This document shows, one piece after another, positions 21,119 to 31,860 of a stretch of DNA of 64,000 nucleotides. Numbering within the stretch: position 1 is the first letter of the stretch; each line of letters opens with the position of its first letter. Source of the stretch: Cepaea nemoralis (Eukaryota > Mollusca > Gastropoda > Stylommatophora > Helicidae); the NCBI GenBank assembly GCA_014155875.1, contig JACEFZ010015062.1:102501-166500 (forward strand), written 5' to 3'. Under the pieces are notes generated by a model. The model saw only the letters and a list, made by a program, of their open reading frames with translations. It was not told where the DNA came from and ran no database searches. Both the position numbers and the translations under genes were made by a program.

Positions 21119-21511
21119 CTAGTTTGGCATGTGATAATCATTACATTACATATATGGTACATCAATACACTTACAGACAACCCACAGCTTACAGTCTATC
21201 TCACAAGATGCACAAGCACTCGACTTTCGGGCACAGAACCTTTCTCTCTCTATACGTCCTGTCTGGTCCGATTACCCCAAGCTGTCTGTCTGTTTCTCGC
21301 AACGCGCTTGCCCTCCGTGGATTCGCTTCACGAGGCTTGCGTGCGTCTTGCGTTGTCCTTGCCTGACCGCTGGCTATTGCGTCAGCCAGCAACCTGTAGG
21401 CAGGTGACTAATACTCGCCTGGCGGGCGTAACGATGTCCCTGCATCCCAGTTGGGAATTATTCGCCTGGCGGGCGTAACGATGTTCCTGCATCTCATTCC
21501 AGATTCTGACA
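21119..21511 (-). repeat. Truncated 5' LTR of Gmr1-like copy 1
   Basis: Nearly identical to 15261-15663; differences include loss of CTACACAAG near 21238. The internal-proximal ~138 bp, including the poly(A) signal, are gone, and gag follows directly. Confidence 0.85.
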
Positions 21512-21692
21512 GCGGCATTATGCACAGTGTGCCTGAGCGAGCTGTTGTTTGTCGAGACTCCTGTCTTTTCCACTTTTCACATCGGGTAGTGAGGAACATT
21601 TTATGTGATATTCACTGGCACAGGAACGGAGCATAATGGGGACGACCCGTTGCTGTGATGTTGGAACCGCTAGTGAACTGAACTGAACTGAA
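21512..21692 (+). mobile_element. Inserted element, right part with (GAACT)n tail
   Basis: Starts with GCGGCATTATGCACAGTG, continuing the ~240-bp repeat unit interrupted at 15122, and ends with GTGAACTGAACTGAACTGAAC. ACAGTATAAACA follows and resumes the host LINE. Confidence 0.55.
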
Positions 21693-22110
21693 CAGTATAA
21701 ACAACATTATTTGCTCCATGTTTATTGCTGCCGTGTTCTTCAGCGCACCGGCTCCATTCTTAGATCTCATAACATCTGCATCAGCATGATCCCTGAATGC
21801 AGGCTTCTATTGAATGTGATTCCCAGGTATCCCAGTTTACTGTCTCTGCTAACATTTCTGACATTTATTATAAGACTTGGGACGTCAGCCTCAACAATCC
21901 TATTGTCCACAGAGCACAAAACACAGACGCCTTAACTGGGTTAATGACACTATCCATCTCTGTACACCAGTATACCACTTTGTTTACTGTTTCCTGCAAC
22001 TCTTGCGCTATTTACATCCTGTTTCTCCGCTGTCGTATACACAAGAACATCACCTGCAAATGCCAGTATTCCGTGGTGCTTCTATGCTTTCAGTCTTGCT
22101 TGTGTATACA
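21693..22110 (-). pseudogene. LINE (I/jockey-like), RT palm-to-thumb part
   Basis: The minus strand reads LAFAGDVLVYTT (a degenerate [YF]ADD region), then LGYLGITFNRSLHSGIM, the post-palm LGI.FD block. After frameshifts it ends AAINMEQIMLFIL at 21693, where the other half of the LINE (13980-14282) would continue. Several stops; dead. Confidence 0.7.
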
Positions 22111-22439
22111 TTAAATAGCACATGCGATGTGGCATATGCTTGCGGTAATCCGGGGCATTGATGCTCGTCTCCTAGCTAGCAGTCTACCCCAGCATGTGAA
22201 TGGAAGAATGGTGAGCCCAGACTTATCAGCACCATGTTAGACAGACTGTCATCTATATTTGTTCATTCGGTTTGAACTCAAGCATATTATACACACCTGC
22301 TACAACCGACGAGTGTACTGGACTGATCTTTGAGTGTGGACTAATCTTCCATATTACCAGCGTCCCTCTCCATCAGGCAACCCCACTTTGACCTTTGAGT
22401 TACTTGTAATTTCCGTCCCCAAGTCCAGGATGAGAAGTT
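22111..22439. other. No recognisable feature
   Basis: May hold further upstream LINE sequence, but I could not align any block. Confidence 0.35.
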
Positions 22440-22560
22440 AACATTTAAGTACACCTGACCGGCGCGAGGTTCGAAGCCTCTACCGCGGTCACCAGAGGAA
22501 GTTTAAGCACCGGCGCGCTACACCCTTCAGCCACGTCGACCTCCGCAGACAACAATGTAT
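22440..22560 (-). mobile_element. tRNA-like SINE head
   Basis: The minus strand carries TGGCTGAAGGGTGT (A-box-like) about 60 bases before GGCTTCGAACCTCG (B-box-like), in tRNA-like spacing with GCGCGCCGGTGC between. No body or tail was recognised. Not a functional tRNA: the acceptor arms do not pair convincingly. Confidence 0.5.
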
Positions 22561-22809
22561 CATCAACATAGCACGTCATAAACTATGTTAGGACATGTGG
22601 TGAAAGAACGTGTCATTTCTGTTGACAACATGCATTGTGACATGTGGAAATGTGCCCGGATGTCGGGGGTAAGGGAAACCAGTGTACTAATTTTAACTGC
22701 CGATAACAAATCTACAGTGGAGTAGATCAGGGGTCAACAAAACATTTTTCACCGAGGGCCGGATAACTGACAAAATGACGAGCGCGGGCCGCACAATCAT
22801 TCTGTACAA

Positions 22810-23045
22810 TACTTGCGCCGCTCTCCGTGGCGAAGATCTTACGGACGCGGTTCGTAATCCCGAATACCCGCGTTTGAAACACAGCTACGAGCCATTTGGC
22901 TGCAGACCGCGTTGCGCTGGTTATTTACGCTTTGGTATGGGTGCCGGTCGTTCAGAAAGCAATGGCAAACTACTGATCGTAAACAAGACATGAACAACAG
23001 CAAAAAATGCTGGTGTTGACTGCAGACTTCCTGTTAAGGATATGC
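22810..23045 (+). mobile_element. SINE copy, 3' half clear
   Basis: Contains GTTCAGAAAGCAATGGCAAA and AAAAAATGCTGGTGTTGACTG, then TTCCTGTTAAGGATATGCAA, matching the SINE at 50070. The 5' part has a GGTTCGTAATCCCG B-box-like stretch near 22850, but the head is not clearly alignable. Confidence 0.6.
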
Positions 23046-23097
23046 AACTTAACTTTAACAATACTTGCAAGCCAGAACGAAAGCTCTGGGGAAAAAG

Positions 23098-24345
23098 ACG
23101 AACAAACAAACAAACAAACAACCAAACAAACTTTATTTTCAAAGGATTAAGAATTGGGCATGCAGGCCTGTCTAACATTCTACCTTTTTATTACTCTCTT
23201 TCATACATTATTTCATTCACACATCATTCAAGTCTAACAGAGAACAGCAACAATTTAAAAGTTATGTATTATAAAGGCATTGGAAAATGAAAAAAAATCA
23301 ATACTACTCGACTCAGTAATATTACTGACTGGCGTGGCACTTGTTATTAGCTATGTGGAATATACTGGCCTACCAAAAGGGGACTGTCTGTATACTAGGG
23401 TTTTATAATTATTATTATTTCTATTATTAAGGGGGAAGGTAATCCATACTGAGATAGTGTTCGAATAATTTGCGATTATATTTATAGGGATTGGTAATGT
23501 CTTTGATTTCTTGTGGAAGATTGTTCCACAGCTGAGCTGCAGAGAACGTTAAGCTTGTTTGTGTAAGTCTATCATAGGCTTCGGAATGTGGAACATATTT
23601 AATCGTTTACTGTGTCTAGCATTATATTTAAACAATGGCCAAAGGTAATTTGGGGCATTCCGATGCAGGATTTTGTGAATTAGTTTGGCCTAATTTAACA
23701 GCTGGCGTTTGCGGAGTGGTAGTAACTGAAGGCGTTTATGCAGACTAGGATTGTCAGTTAAATGTTTGCTATAAATTAAACTCGCTTCTGGAGTGAGTAA
23801 AGTCGCTTGCTGTTTGAATTGGAACAACCGTCCCAGATTGTAGAGCAGTAGTCAAAATGTGTCTGTATGTGAGAAGTATAGAATATTTTCCTTGTGTCAT
23901 CATCAAAGAAATTGTTAACTTTGGCGAGTTGGTAGACTTTTTTCGCTGTTTGTTTAGTGAGCTCGTGAACGTAAGGATTAAAGGTTAGGTTTCCATCAAT
24001 GATGAGGCATAATGTTTTGTGCTCAATTACACTTTCCACTGGCATGTTATCGATGTGAAGTTGAAGTGATCTGTGTGAATTTAGAGTTTGAAGTCTTTGT
24101 CTGGTTGTTAATAACATAGATTTTGATTTAGTGATGTTAATTTGCATACGGTTCGCATAGCTCCACCTAACTACATTATTTAATTCTTGTTGCAAAGACG
24201 ACTCCAGCAAATTACTCCTTTCAGCGTTTGTATACAATGTACAGTTGTCTGCAAATAGATCGCAGGACGACGAAACATGCAAAAATAGATGAAAAACTAA
24301 GTTAATCATGGGTAAGTGTTGTGCAATGCGCACAAAAAAAGACAA
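23098..24345 (-). pseudogene. CR1-like LINE, RT C-terminal end and 3' UTR
   Basis: The minus-strand frame 24345-23776 starts at the RT catalytic box (DLFADNCTLYT; FADD has become FADN), then WSYANRMQINITKSKSML, LCLIIDGNLTFNPYVHELTK and FYTSHIQTHFDYCSTIWDG, typical of CR1/jockey-like LINEs. A second frame continues LPLRKRQ and LWNNLPQEIKDI to about 23430. The 3' UTR runs to AATAAAGTTTG and a (GTTT)n tail at 23098-23125. The upstream RT fingers and the endonuclease are absent. A short copy of the 3' end is at 36657-36790. Confidence 0.8.
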
Positions 24346-26620
24346 ACAAACATATTTATTTACTTCAAAAAAGTTATCAATGAAAGTGTCGTGTCCTCCT
24401 TTAAAGTGTCGTCCCTGGAGTGAGGAGAGTCAACACCCACATTATAATATTTCTTCCCTTATCAATATCCTGGGGAATCCACCAGCTTCCGTCCAACACA
24501 CTCCATCAGCCCGCGGACACCTTTCCCTATCACTCTCTCACTGTCGTACTATGCCCCCTCTCATACTTCCCCACCGCAACATACTCAACAACTCTTGCTT
24601 CTAAAAATTAATAAAGATTAATTTATTAAAAGAAAAGTGTAACGTATATGAGACGTGTATGCGAAGAAAATGTGTGTCGTGTATTCTAATGTAAAATGTA
24701 TAGGTCAGACCACAGAGTTCATGTTCAGAGTCCACTCATCATGGCAAGGATTACACGACATCACACGAGTCAGTACAATAGACCTCACCGAAGTCGTATC
24801 CTTCTCTCCAGAAATGTCCTCCTCCAGGAGCTCTGATGACCATGAGATCTGAATCCCATGTAAATATAATCCGTGAAAAATACTATTATTGTTCCTAACA
24901 CAACTGTTCCTAATAGTTTATAGAAACTCAGGCTTCATAATTCCGGCGCAGTGAAACAAACATGGAACACTGTCCTATGAACAGGACGTTTTGTCTCTTG
25001 CTAAATGTTCTATAGTTCTCATTATTAAACAGTTATTGTGTATACTCCAATAGAGTCCTTTATTTTTGTTCTAGTCATAAGTGAACTGAATATCCATCAC
25101 TACTGGTGTGTTAAAACTGGTATGACCTAAAACTCATTCGGTATTTATCCTGTAGGATACATATACCATTCAGCTCCACTGAGCCATGGGTATCAGCTTC
25201 TTCTAGCACCGACCCATTTAGAAGGTGGCTGGCCAATCTTTCTGCATCATAATTTATCCGGGATCGGATTTTTCATTGGTTCCGGGTTCTTCATTCCAAC
25301 CAGAGGGAACCTGTAAAATAAATCATACAACTGGTGATAGCCTCCCCGTCACTGATCTCTATTAGATGATCGTGGCCATCGGCCTCGCTCAGAAAATACA
25401 GTGAACCTACTCTGTCAGGGACAGATGACTCAACCCATTGGTTATCATCAGGCCAAGACAAGAAAAAAAAATCAACAAACAGAATGCGGAACCCCGCCCA
25501 CCAGGGACACCTACTGGAATATCCCAATTATCCCTCATTACTCAATTCTCAACTAGTAAAGCTTATCAACACTTCACTAATCTATTTTCAACTAACAGAG
25601 CCAAGTATCACTTCCCTACTCTAGCTAGTTTTCCACTAACAGTGCTAATCATCACACTTTAGTTTTAACAAGGCTACAGCCTATATTAATTAGAACTAAT
25701 TATAATAGGTTCTACCTTAGGCAACACCGCAGTTAGATCAAATTACATCCACTCTTGCCATGACAGGCACGTGTAAAATTAAATTAACTCAATTCGCACA
25801 CGGTAGACATTTTCCAATCAGAACCGCAGGGCCGAAGCACGTCCGCCTCAATCAACGGTTTTAGTTCAACTCCCCTCTCCAATCATGGTTTATGGCAAAA
25901 CCTAAAATTGGTCACGTGACGGTATTCTTCCTGTCCACACAGGTGTTATTTGGACATATCATCCATTGTCAAGAATCTATCCTCCCTGGCTTAGTCACTG
26001 TCAGAGTTGTCATCACTTGTTTTGACATCCCCAACAAGCTAGCGAGTTACTGTATGATCCCAACAACAGTTTTCCACAACAAGCTGCCAATCTGCGTGGA
26101 TGTCCGGAAACTCCAATTGACAGACGGACTGTTTTCTTTCGAGCTGAGTACTTCCGCTTCCAATCCGACCTGTTTATAAACTGTCAAAGCGATGTATGAT
26201 TCAGCTCACCCACTTCCCCTACACATCTGCAGCTGTTAACTCTGCCCGACCTGTGATGGCTGACATCCGATTTCAACCAGGATCCGACGGGTTCTATCTG
26301 TATTCGAATGTTGACAAACTGTCAAAGCAATGCAGGGACCCGTCTCACTCACCACCGAGTGTTCCCAATCCGTCGACCATATGTAAACACGTGCAGCTAC
26401 ATTTTCTGGATTTGTTGAAACAACCTTTGGCCTCGAACATGCCGCTAATTCAGAACGCCTTTTATTCTCATCACTGGTTAAATCATGTTGGTCTATTATG
26501 TGACAGAAAGCGACGTTAGCACCAAAAAAAAAAAAAAAAAAAAAAACCAGTTACATCAGACCTAGTGTGCACATATCCGAATCTCACAAACTAAGCAGCA
26601 AAAAAAAAAAAAAAACAAAA
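24346..26620. other. hAT interior without recognised genes
   Basis: Only short frames. Two A-rich runs (26523-26545 and 26599-26625) sit just beyond the 3' end of the transposase pseudogene. No other family recognised. Confidence 0.45.
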
Positions 26621-26626
26621 AAAAGA

Positions 26627-28373
26627 TTAGTGCGATTTATGAAACTGATATTTGACTTTCAAGATATCGTCAATGTTTGGTTTGGAATTACTGCATTCAA
26701 TGAAACGAATTGCTTTCAGATGTTTATCAGTCAATCTCGTTCGATGTGTTGACTTCACATACTTCATTTTTGAAAATGTTTGCTCACAGACATAAGTTGT
26801 TCCAAGCACTGATGCCATACCAGCGGCAAATTTATTCAGTTCTCATTAACAAGTAAGCAGCGATAAAATTCAACAAGATTTCCTTCTCTGTGATTCTCTT
26901 TCAACAAGCCATTTGCTTGCAAATCAATGAGCTCCAACTGATGTTCAACTGGCACGTCATCGAGGTTACAATCAAACGGATTCTGGAACAGATGAATGTC
27001 ACTCTCAATTCTGTCAAGATCTGAAAGTCTCCCCAAATTATGATTCATCAGGTCATGAAGAATTTTTTCGTAAAATCAAAGTTGACATCTTCGGATTGTA
27101 GCGCAAAACTCCTTAAAACAGTGAAAATGAGAAAATTTTTCTCCTTCCAGTTGTGCTTCAAACAATGACAGCTTTCGGCGAAATCCTTTGATGATTATGT
27201 AGAGATCACAGACGAGTTTATCCTTTCCCTGAAGTTTCAAATTCAGTTCATTCATGTGGGATGTGATGTCAACCAAAAATGACAACTTTGACAGCCAGGT
27301 GACAGCTGTGGATCAGCTCTATCTTTTTCAGTGAGGGAAACATCTATTTACCGCAGTTGAGCCACCTCTTTGATGTGTGATAAGGCAAGTCACAGAATTC
27401 AGAATCAATTCTTCAAGAAAAGCCTGGAAATGACGGTGATTGAGTGCATGTCCCCGAATGAAGTTCACAGCAGAAAGGACTGGTTTCAATACACAAGAAT
27501 TATCCAACAGAGTGCTCGCTGATGTATGATGCAGTGTATGAACAGAGCGCCCGAAATTCGCAAATCTTACAAATGAGTCCTGATCTGCCCCATCAGACCC
27601 TTCTTCACTTCAGCCATGTTTATTCCATCATCAACTGTAACATCTCGAAGCTGATTCCACTGAAGGTTATAGTCTTGCAAAATTGTTTGCACTTATACAA
27701 AATGTCCTTTTCAATTATTGTTCCATGCATGCTGCAAACTTGATGCCAACTCTTCCGTTTTCTGAAAGTCTAAATTGACACCAAAACAGAACACGAGAAG
27801 TTGTGACGTACTCGAGATATCAGTAGACTCATCCAGCGTCAGAGAATACCAGAACAAGTTCCTATTTTTCTCGCGTATGTGTAGCACTATGTGCTCTCCA
27901 AGTTCTTCTGTTCTTTGCACAACTGAACTTGCCGAAAGGCTGATAGTTCCAAACAAATTGGCTTTCCCAGGACACAAGTCATTTGCTGCTTCCATCATTA
28001 CACTCTTTGATGAAGTTGCCATCAGTAAACGGTTCTCCTCGTTCGGTCATTTTATGCACTATTTTGTAACTTGTACGAGTGACGGATTCATTTTCAGCAA
28101 ACTTTCTCTGAAGAGATTTCTTTGTGTTTCTAAACCACGTTTCATGGACTCATATTTCTCATAGCGTAACTTTCTAGAAAACTTTGAATATGTTGATACA
28201 TGTTTTGTTTCGTAGTGACGCCAAAGAGTGTATTCTTTCAAAACGGCAACACTATCGCTGCATATTACGCAACTGGTTGTCTGGTCCTCTGTTTCCACAA
28301 AGAAGTACTTTACTCCCCATTCTTCATTGAAAACGTGACACTCGGCGTCCACTTTTCTTTTCCTAGTAGCCAT
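26627..28373 (-). pseudogene. hAT transposase (GTF2IRD2/ZBED-like), broken
   Basis: Start codon at 28371-28373. The N-terminal frame (28373-28059) has a zinc-finger of BED/C2H2 type, CVICSDSVAVLKEYTLWRHY with a final ETKH (C-x2-C-x15-H-x4-H). The next frame (28022-27711) contains WYSLTLDESTDISSTSQLLV, the DES.D motif of the catalytic core. Later frames give MNELNLKLQGKDKLVCDLY (27285-27076), LELIDLQANGLLKE (27048-26836) and the hAT dimerisation tail TYVCEQTFSKMKYVKSTHR (26818-26627). The order matches the GTF2IRD2/SCAND3-type hAT family. At least four frame breaks and a gap near 27300-27700 make it non-functional. Confidence 0.85.
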
Positions 28374-28602
28374 AATGAAGGGTGAAGTACATGAGATCTG
28401 AAAATGAAAAAGACATTGAAGTAGAAACTTAAGTTAAACACTATTGAATCACAAGAAAAGCAGAGATCTAGGGGTTACTGGTAAAGCTACGGCTCACCAA
28501 AGGTACATATAAAGTTTATAGGTACCTTTAGTAATAGAATATATCTCATAATACGGTTTGCAAAATAAATAAATAGGGCCGGCCCAAATAAACAGCCCAG
28601 AG

Positions 28603-28801
28603 CAGAGTTTTTCAACCGGGTTTCGCGAGTGGCAGGCAGGGGCTCCGCCGAAACAGACCGAAATCGCCTAAATGCAACATTTCTGCCGTTCTGGTTTATT
28701 ACATAAAGTAGGACAGACAGTTGGATTATCGCACATCGTTCCTTGAGTAACGTAAACATGTGTGTAAGGATCTGCTCCAGCATAAAGGTTGAAAAACACT
28801 G
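28603..28801. mobile_element. hAT MITE, 199 bp
   Basis: Terminal inverted repeats CAGAGTTTTTCAACC at 28603 and GGTTGAAAAACACTG ending 28801 (14 of 15 pairs complementary). The flanks GCCCAGAG and GCATAGAG agree at 6 of 8, consistent with an 8-bp hAT duplication. No coding capacity. Its ends differ from those of the surrounding hAT element, so another transposase moved it. Confidence 0.75.
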
Positions 28802-29425
28802 GCATAGAGACCAGCTCGATTAACATCTTGACCGGGGAATTCTTCTGAGCTGGAGATAATATTTTCGTAATAACACGAGGATTCTATGGCATTTTTATGC
28901 TAGGTTTGCTACTTTATTGCCTCTATTCACATTTGTAGTTCACTTAATTATCACTGTCAAACAAAGACATCATTGTTACATACCTATAAAATGGATGACT
29001 GGCAAAAAGAAGTAAATATTCTGGAGCATCGGACCTGTGTTGACAGCCGGACGCTTCTGGGGGAGGGGAAGATGCATGTGTGTGTTGCCATGGAAACCAT
29101 GGTATCGTCAGAGCGCAGGCGGCACTACCACGAGCCGGGGAAGGACTTTGGATGGCGCAAAATAAGCAAACATTACAACAAACAAGAAAATCTAGATACA
29201 AAAATGTATAATTGAAAATAGTAAATTTAAGACACACAGCAGCAAGGAGAACTCTGCACGTGTGAATATCTCCTATTATTCTAAACATAATATTTACATT
29301 TAAATTGTATCACAACGCCTCGTGTTCCATACGTTATATCGAGCAAGTTTGAGTAACGTTGGCGGGCCGGATGAAATGACGTCGCGGGCCGGATCTGGCC
29401 CTTGGGCCGTAGTTTGGTGGCCCTG
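28802..29425. other. hAT right subterminal region
   Basis: Non-coding sequence between the MITE and the right terminus, possibly the transposase 5' UTR. It contains repeated GCGGGCCGGAT motifs near 29365-29395, typical of hAT subterminal repeats. Confidence 0.5.
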
Positions 29426-29589
29426 GCGTAGGTGAATGACAACCAACGATAACCAGCCGTCACAAGATAACCCTGGATTCACATGAATGTCGGCTATCTA
29501 GAATGTGTTTTTGCGATAAAAGAACAACGCGACACACCGAAAGTAGTGATATTTCCGGCGGGCATTACACAGGGCAACCAGGCAGGTGT

Positions 29590-29650
29590 CAGATTGTCTC
29601 CGGGTCCGCGGGAGTGTAGTGGGTAGTCGCCCGCCTGTCGGCCCGGGGAT
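29590..29650 (+). repeat. tRNA-like SINE head, plus strand
   Basis: GAGTGTAGTGGGTAGTCGCC followed by CGCCTGTCGGCCCGGGGATC resembles the A-box to B-box part of a tRNA-derived SINE. An inverted relative is at 30095-30160. Confidence 0.4.
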
Positions 29651-29685
29651 CATGGCCAGAACTTAACATGTGTGACGTCCAAGTA

Positions 29686-30010
29686 GCCGGTGGGGTGCTG
29701 ACCACACAAGAACCACGTGACCAGTGCCAGCCCGGCGGGGTGCTGACCACACAAGAACCAAGTGACCAGTGCCAGCCCGGCGGGGTGCTGACCACACAAG
29801 AACCAAGTGAACAGTGCCACCCCGGCGGGGTGTCGACCACACAAGAACCACGTGACCAGTGCCAGCCCGGCTGGGCGTTGACCACACAAGAACCACGTGA
29901 CCAGTGCCAGCCCGGCGAGGTGTTGACCATACAAGAACCACGTGACCAGTGCTAGCCCGGCGGGGTGTTGACCACACAAGAACCACGTGACCAGTGCCAG
30001 CCCGGCCGCC
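29686..30010. repeat. 45-bp minisatellite, ~7 copies
   Basis: Units start (CCCGG) at 29731, 29776, 29821, 29866, 29911, 29956 and 30001, with a partial first unit. Each includes GGGGTGCTGACCACACAAG and AACCACGTGACCAGTGCCAG. The period is 15 codons, so three minus-strand frames and one plus-strand frame stay open without coding meaning. Confidence 0.95.
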
Positions 30011-30094
30011 TGCATGTCCCAGTTCATGTGTTGGTACCTGGGTTAGCCTGCATCGACCTGCGAGCCCAGCTGATTTGCAAACATTCATACACGT

Positions 30095-30160
30095 CCCTAT
30101 AGGGATCGAACCCATGAGCACCGGGTCGGCGGGCGAGCCACGAGTCCCTAGCTGAAGTAC
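30095..30160 (-). repeat. tRNA-like SINE head, minus strand
   Basis: On the minus strand, GGCTCGCCCGCCGACCCGG precedes a perfect B box, GGGTTCGATCCC. The sequence downstream of it runs into the 45-bp minisatellite, suggesting the array grew within a SINE body. Confidence 0.5.
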
Positions 30161-30184
30161 AGGTCCCGTAGCAAGACGTGCTGT

Positions 30185-31070
30185 GGGTGTGTGAGGTATG
30201 GGTGTGTGAGGTGTGGGTGTGTGAGGTGTGGGGGTGTGAAGTGTGAGTATGCGGAATGGGGGCATGTAAAGTGTCGGTATGTCGGGTGTGGGTATGTGAA
30301 GTATAGTTATGTGGGGTGTGGCTATATGGGGTGTGAGTATGTAAAGTGTAGGTATGTGGGTGTGGGTATGTGGGGCGAGAATAAGTGAAGTTTGGGCATG
30401 TGAAGTGTGGGTATGTGGGTTGTGGGTATGTGGGGTGCGGTTATGTGAAGTGTGAGTATGTGAAGTGTGGGTATGTGAAGTGTGGGTATGTTAAGTTTGG
30501 GTATGGGAAGTGTGGGTATGTGAAATGTAGGTATGTGAAATGTGGGTATGTGAAGTGTGGGCATGTGAAGTGTGGGCATGTGAACTGTATGAATGTGAAG
30601 CGAGGGTATGTGAATTGTTGCTATATGAGGAGTGCGTATGTGAAGTGTGAAAATGTGAAGTGAGGGTATGTGAAGTGAGGGTATGTGAAGTGAGGGTATG
30701 TGAAGTGAGGGTATGTTTAGTGGGGGCATGTGAAGTATGGGTATGTGAAGTGACAATATGTGAAGTGTGGGTATGTGAAGTGTGGGTATGTGAAGTGAGG
30801 GTATGCGAAGTGAGGGTATGTGAAGTGGGGGTATGTGATGTGAGGGTATGTGAAGTGGGGGTATGTGAAGGTGGGGGTATGCGAAGTGACAATATGTGAA
30901 GTGAGGGTATGTGAAGTGTGGGTATGTGAAGTGGGGCTATGTGGAGTGGGGGTATGTGAAGTGGGGGTATGCGAAGTGACAATATGTGAAGTGAGGGTAT
31001 GTGAAGTGTGGGTATGTGAAGTTTGGGTATGTGAAGTGAGGGTATGTGAAGTGTGGTTATGTGAATAGCT
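30185..31070. repeat. 15-bp minisatellite (TATGTGAAGTGTGGG)n
   Basis: About 59 copies of a 15-bp unit with G/T and A variants. Higher-order structure is visible: an ~88-bp block with GCGAAGTGACAATATGTGAA recurs at 30880 and 30968. The multiple-of-three period leaves long spurious frames on both strands (YVKCG, VCEVR, HIPTL and SHTLT repeats). Confidence 0.95.
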
Positions 31071-31309
31071 AGCACCATCACATTCTGTATGCCTGAGTGC
31101 GCGGTGGCATGTCTTTCCCTCACGTAGAGGACAGCAAGTGCAGGCATGGAACCTTCATGCTATCGCCAGTGGAACGTCGTGGCCACGTCATCAACGTATT
31201 CAAGTTTGCTATCGTTTCAAGATAAACTGTGTCTTGGACGTATACCAGAACATTTATATTTCATCATCGTCATCTTCAACGTTTTCCATCAAGCGCCGTG
31301 GGGAGGAAT
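31071..31309. other. No recognisable feature
   Basis: Short spacer after the minisatellite. Confidence 0.4.
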
Positions 31310-31860
31310 AGTTGACATTCTAGCTCTCCGTAGGTGACACTGGATGTTGTTGTTCCGTGTGATTGTAACAATGTCTTTCAATTAATTTTGTTCTGGGGAG
31401 TGCTCTTGATCTAGTATCAGATCTTCTTTGGTGTAGCGACACTGCTGGTAACAGATAAGTATTGTATTCTAAAGAGATGACGGAACCATTTGATCGTCTG
31501 CCTTTCAATATATGTGACACAAGTTTTTGATCCCACTATCTCTCTGATATGGAATAGAAAGAAACAATCTGTCTGATAACATCATTTCTTATTCGACCTC
31601 GGATGGCTAAGTTGGCAGCTCTCTTCAAGTGTCTAATCTTGCAGGTCTTGATGTTGCGTAAGTGTGATTTGGCTAATGTCCACCTTTGACATTAGCATCC
31701 ATGCACCTGTCCGCCTTATGTTCCCAGTCTGTAGAAGTGAAGCAAACAATAGTAGAACCGTAACCTGTGCATTTTGTATCTCAACACATATCGCATGGTT
31801 ATTTTTGCTGTGTCTTCATGTTTTTCCTTGACTATTGTTATGTCTCCAGTCATCTATTTC
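31310..31860 (-). pseudogene. LINE C-terminal fragment
   Basis: The minus strand reads TLRNIKTCKIRHLKRAANLA, AIRGRIRNDVIRQ, a degenerate IKW..H block and SHILKGRRSNGSVISLEYN. This is the post-RT 'RRIRN..IR' and 'WFGH' region of EN-RT LINEs, out of phase in several places. No RT core remains; it is distinct from the family B element next to it. Confidence 0.6.

Larger units (their letters stand above)
15123..21511 (-). mobile_element. Gmr1-like Ty3/gypsy LTR retrotransposon (copy 1)
   Basis: A 6.4-kb element on the minus strand: 5' LTR 21119-21511 (truncated), gag C-terminal part, protease, integrase, reverse transcriptase, RNase H, an ~1.2-kb 3' region and a 3' LTR 15123-15663. Integrase precedes RT, unlike ordinary Ty3/gypsy elements and as in the Gmr1-like group. 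Both ends are TGACA/TGTCA type, and the flanks carry G(T/C)GG (15119-15122 and 21512-21515), a plausible 4-bp duplication with one change. A deletion at 21118/21119 removed the last ~138 bp of the 5' LTR, the primer-binding site, the leader and the start of gag. At least three frameshifts interrupt pol, so the copy is dead. Confidence 0.85.
22728..29425 (-). mobile_element. hAT DNA transposon, decayed and nested
   Basis: The left end CAGGGGTCAACAAAAC (22728) and the inverted right end (minus strand CAGGGCCACCAAACT, ending 29425) are hAT-type termini. Both are followed by GGGCCGG-rich subterminal sequence. The flanks GAGTAGAT (22720-22727) and GCGTAGGT (29426-29433) agree at 6 of 8 positions, fitting the 8-bp duplication of hAT elements after some decay. 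Inside lie a transposase pseudogene (26627-28373, minus), a SINE, a CR1-like LINE end and a MITE. The 6.7-kb span is partly due to these later insertions. Confidence 0.65.

Noticed and set aside
30095..30160. Functional tRNA gene
   Set aside because: A and B boxes are present, but acceptor and other arms do not form a proper cloverleaf; SINE-like heads instead. The same applies to 22440-22560.
30191..31147. Long overlapping frames on both strands (VKCGY, HIPTL, SHTLT repeats)
   Set aside because: 15-bp period keeps all frames open.
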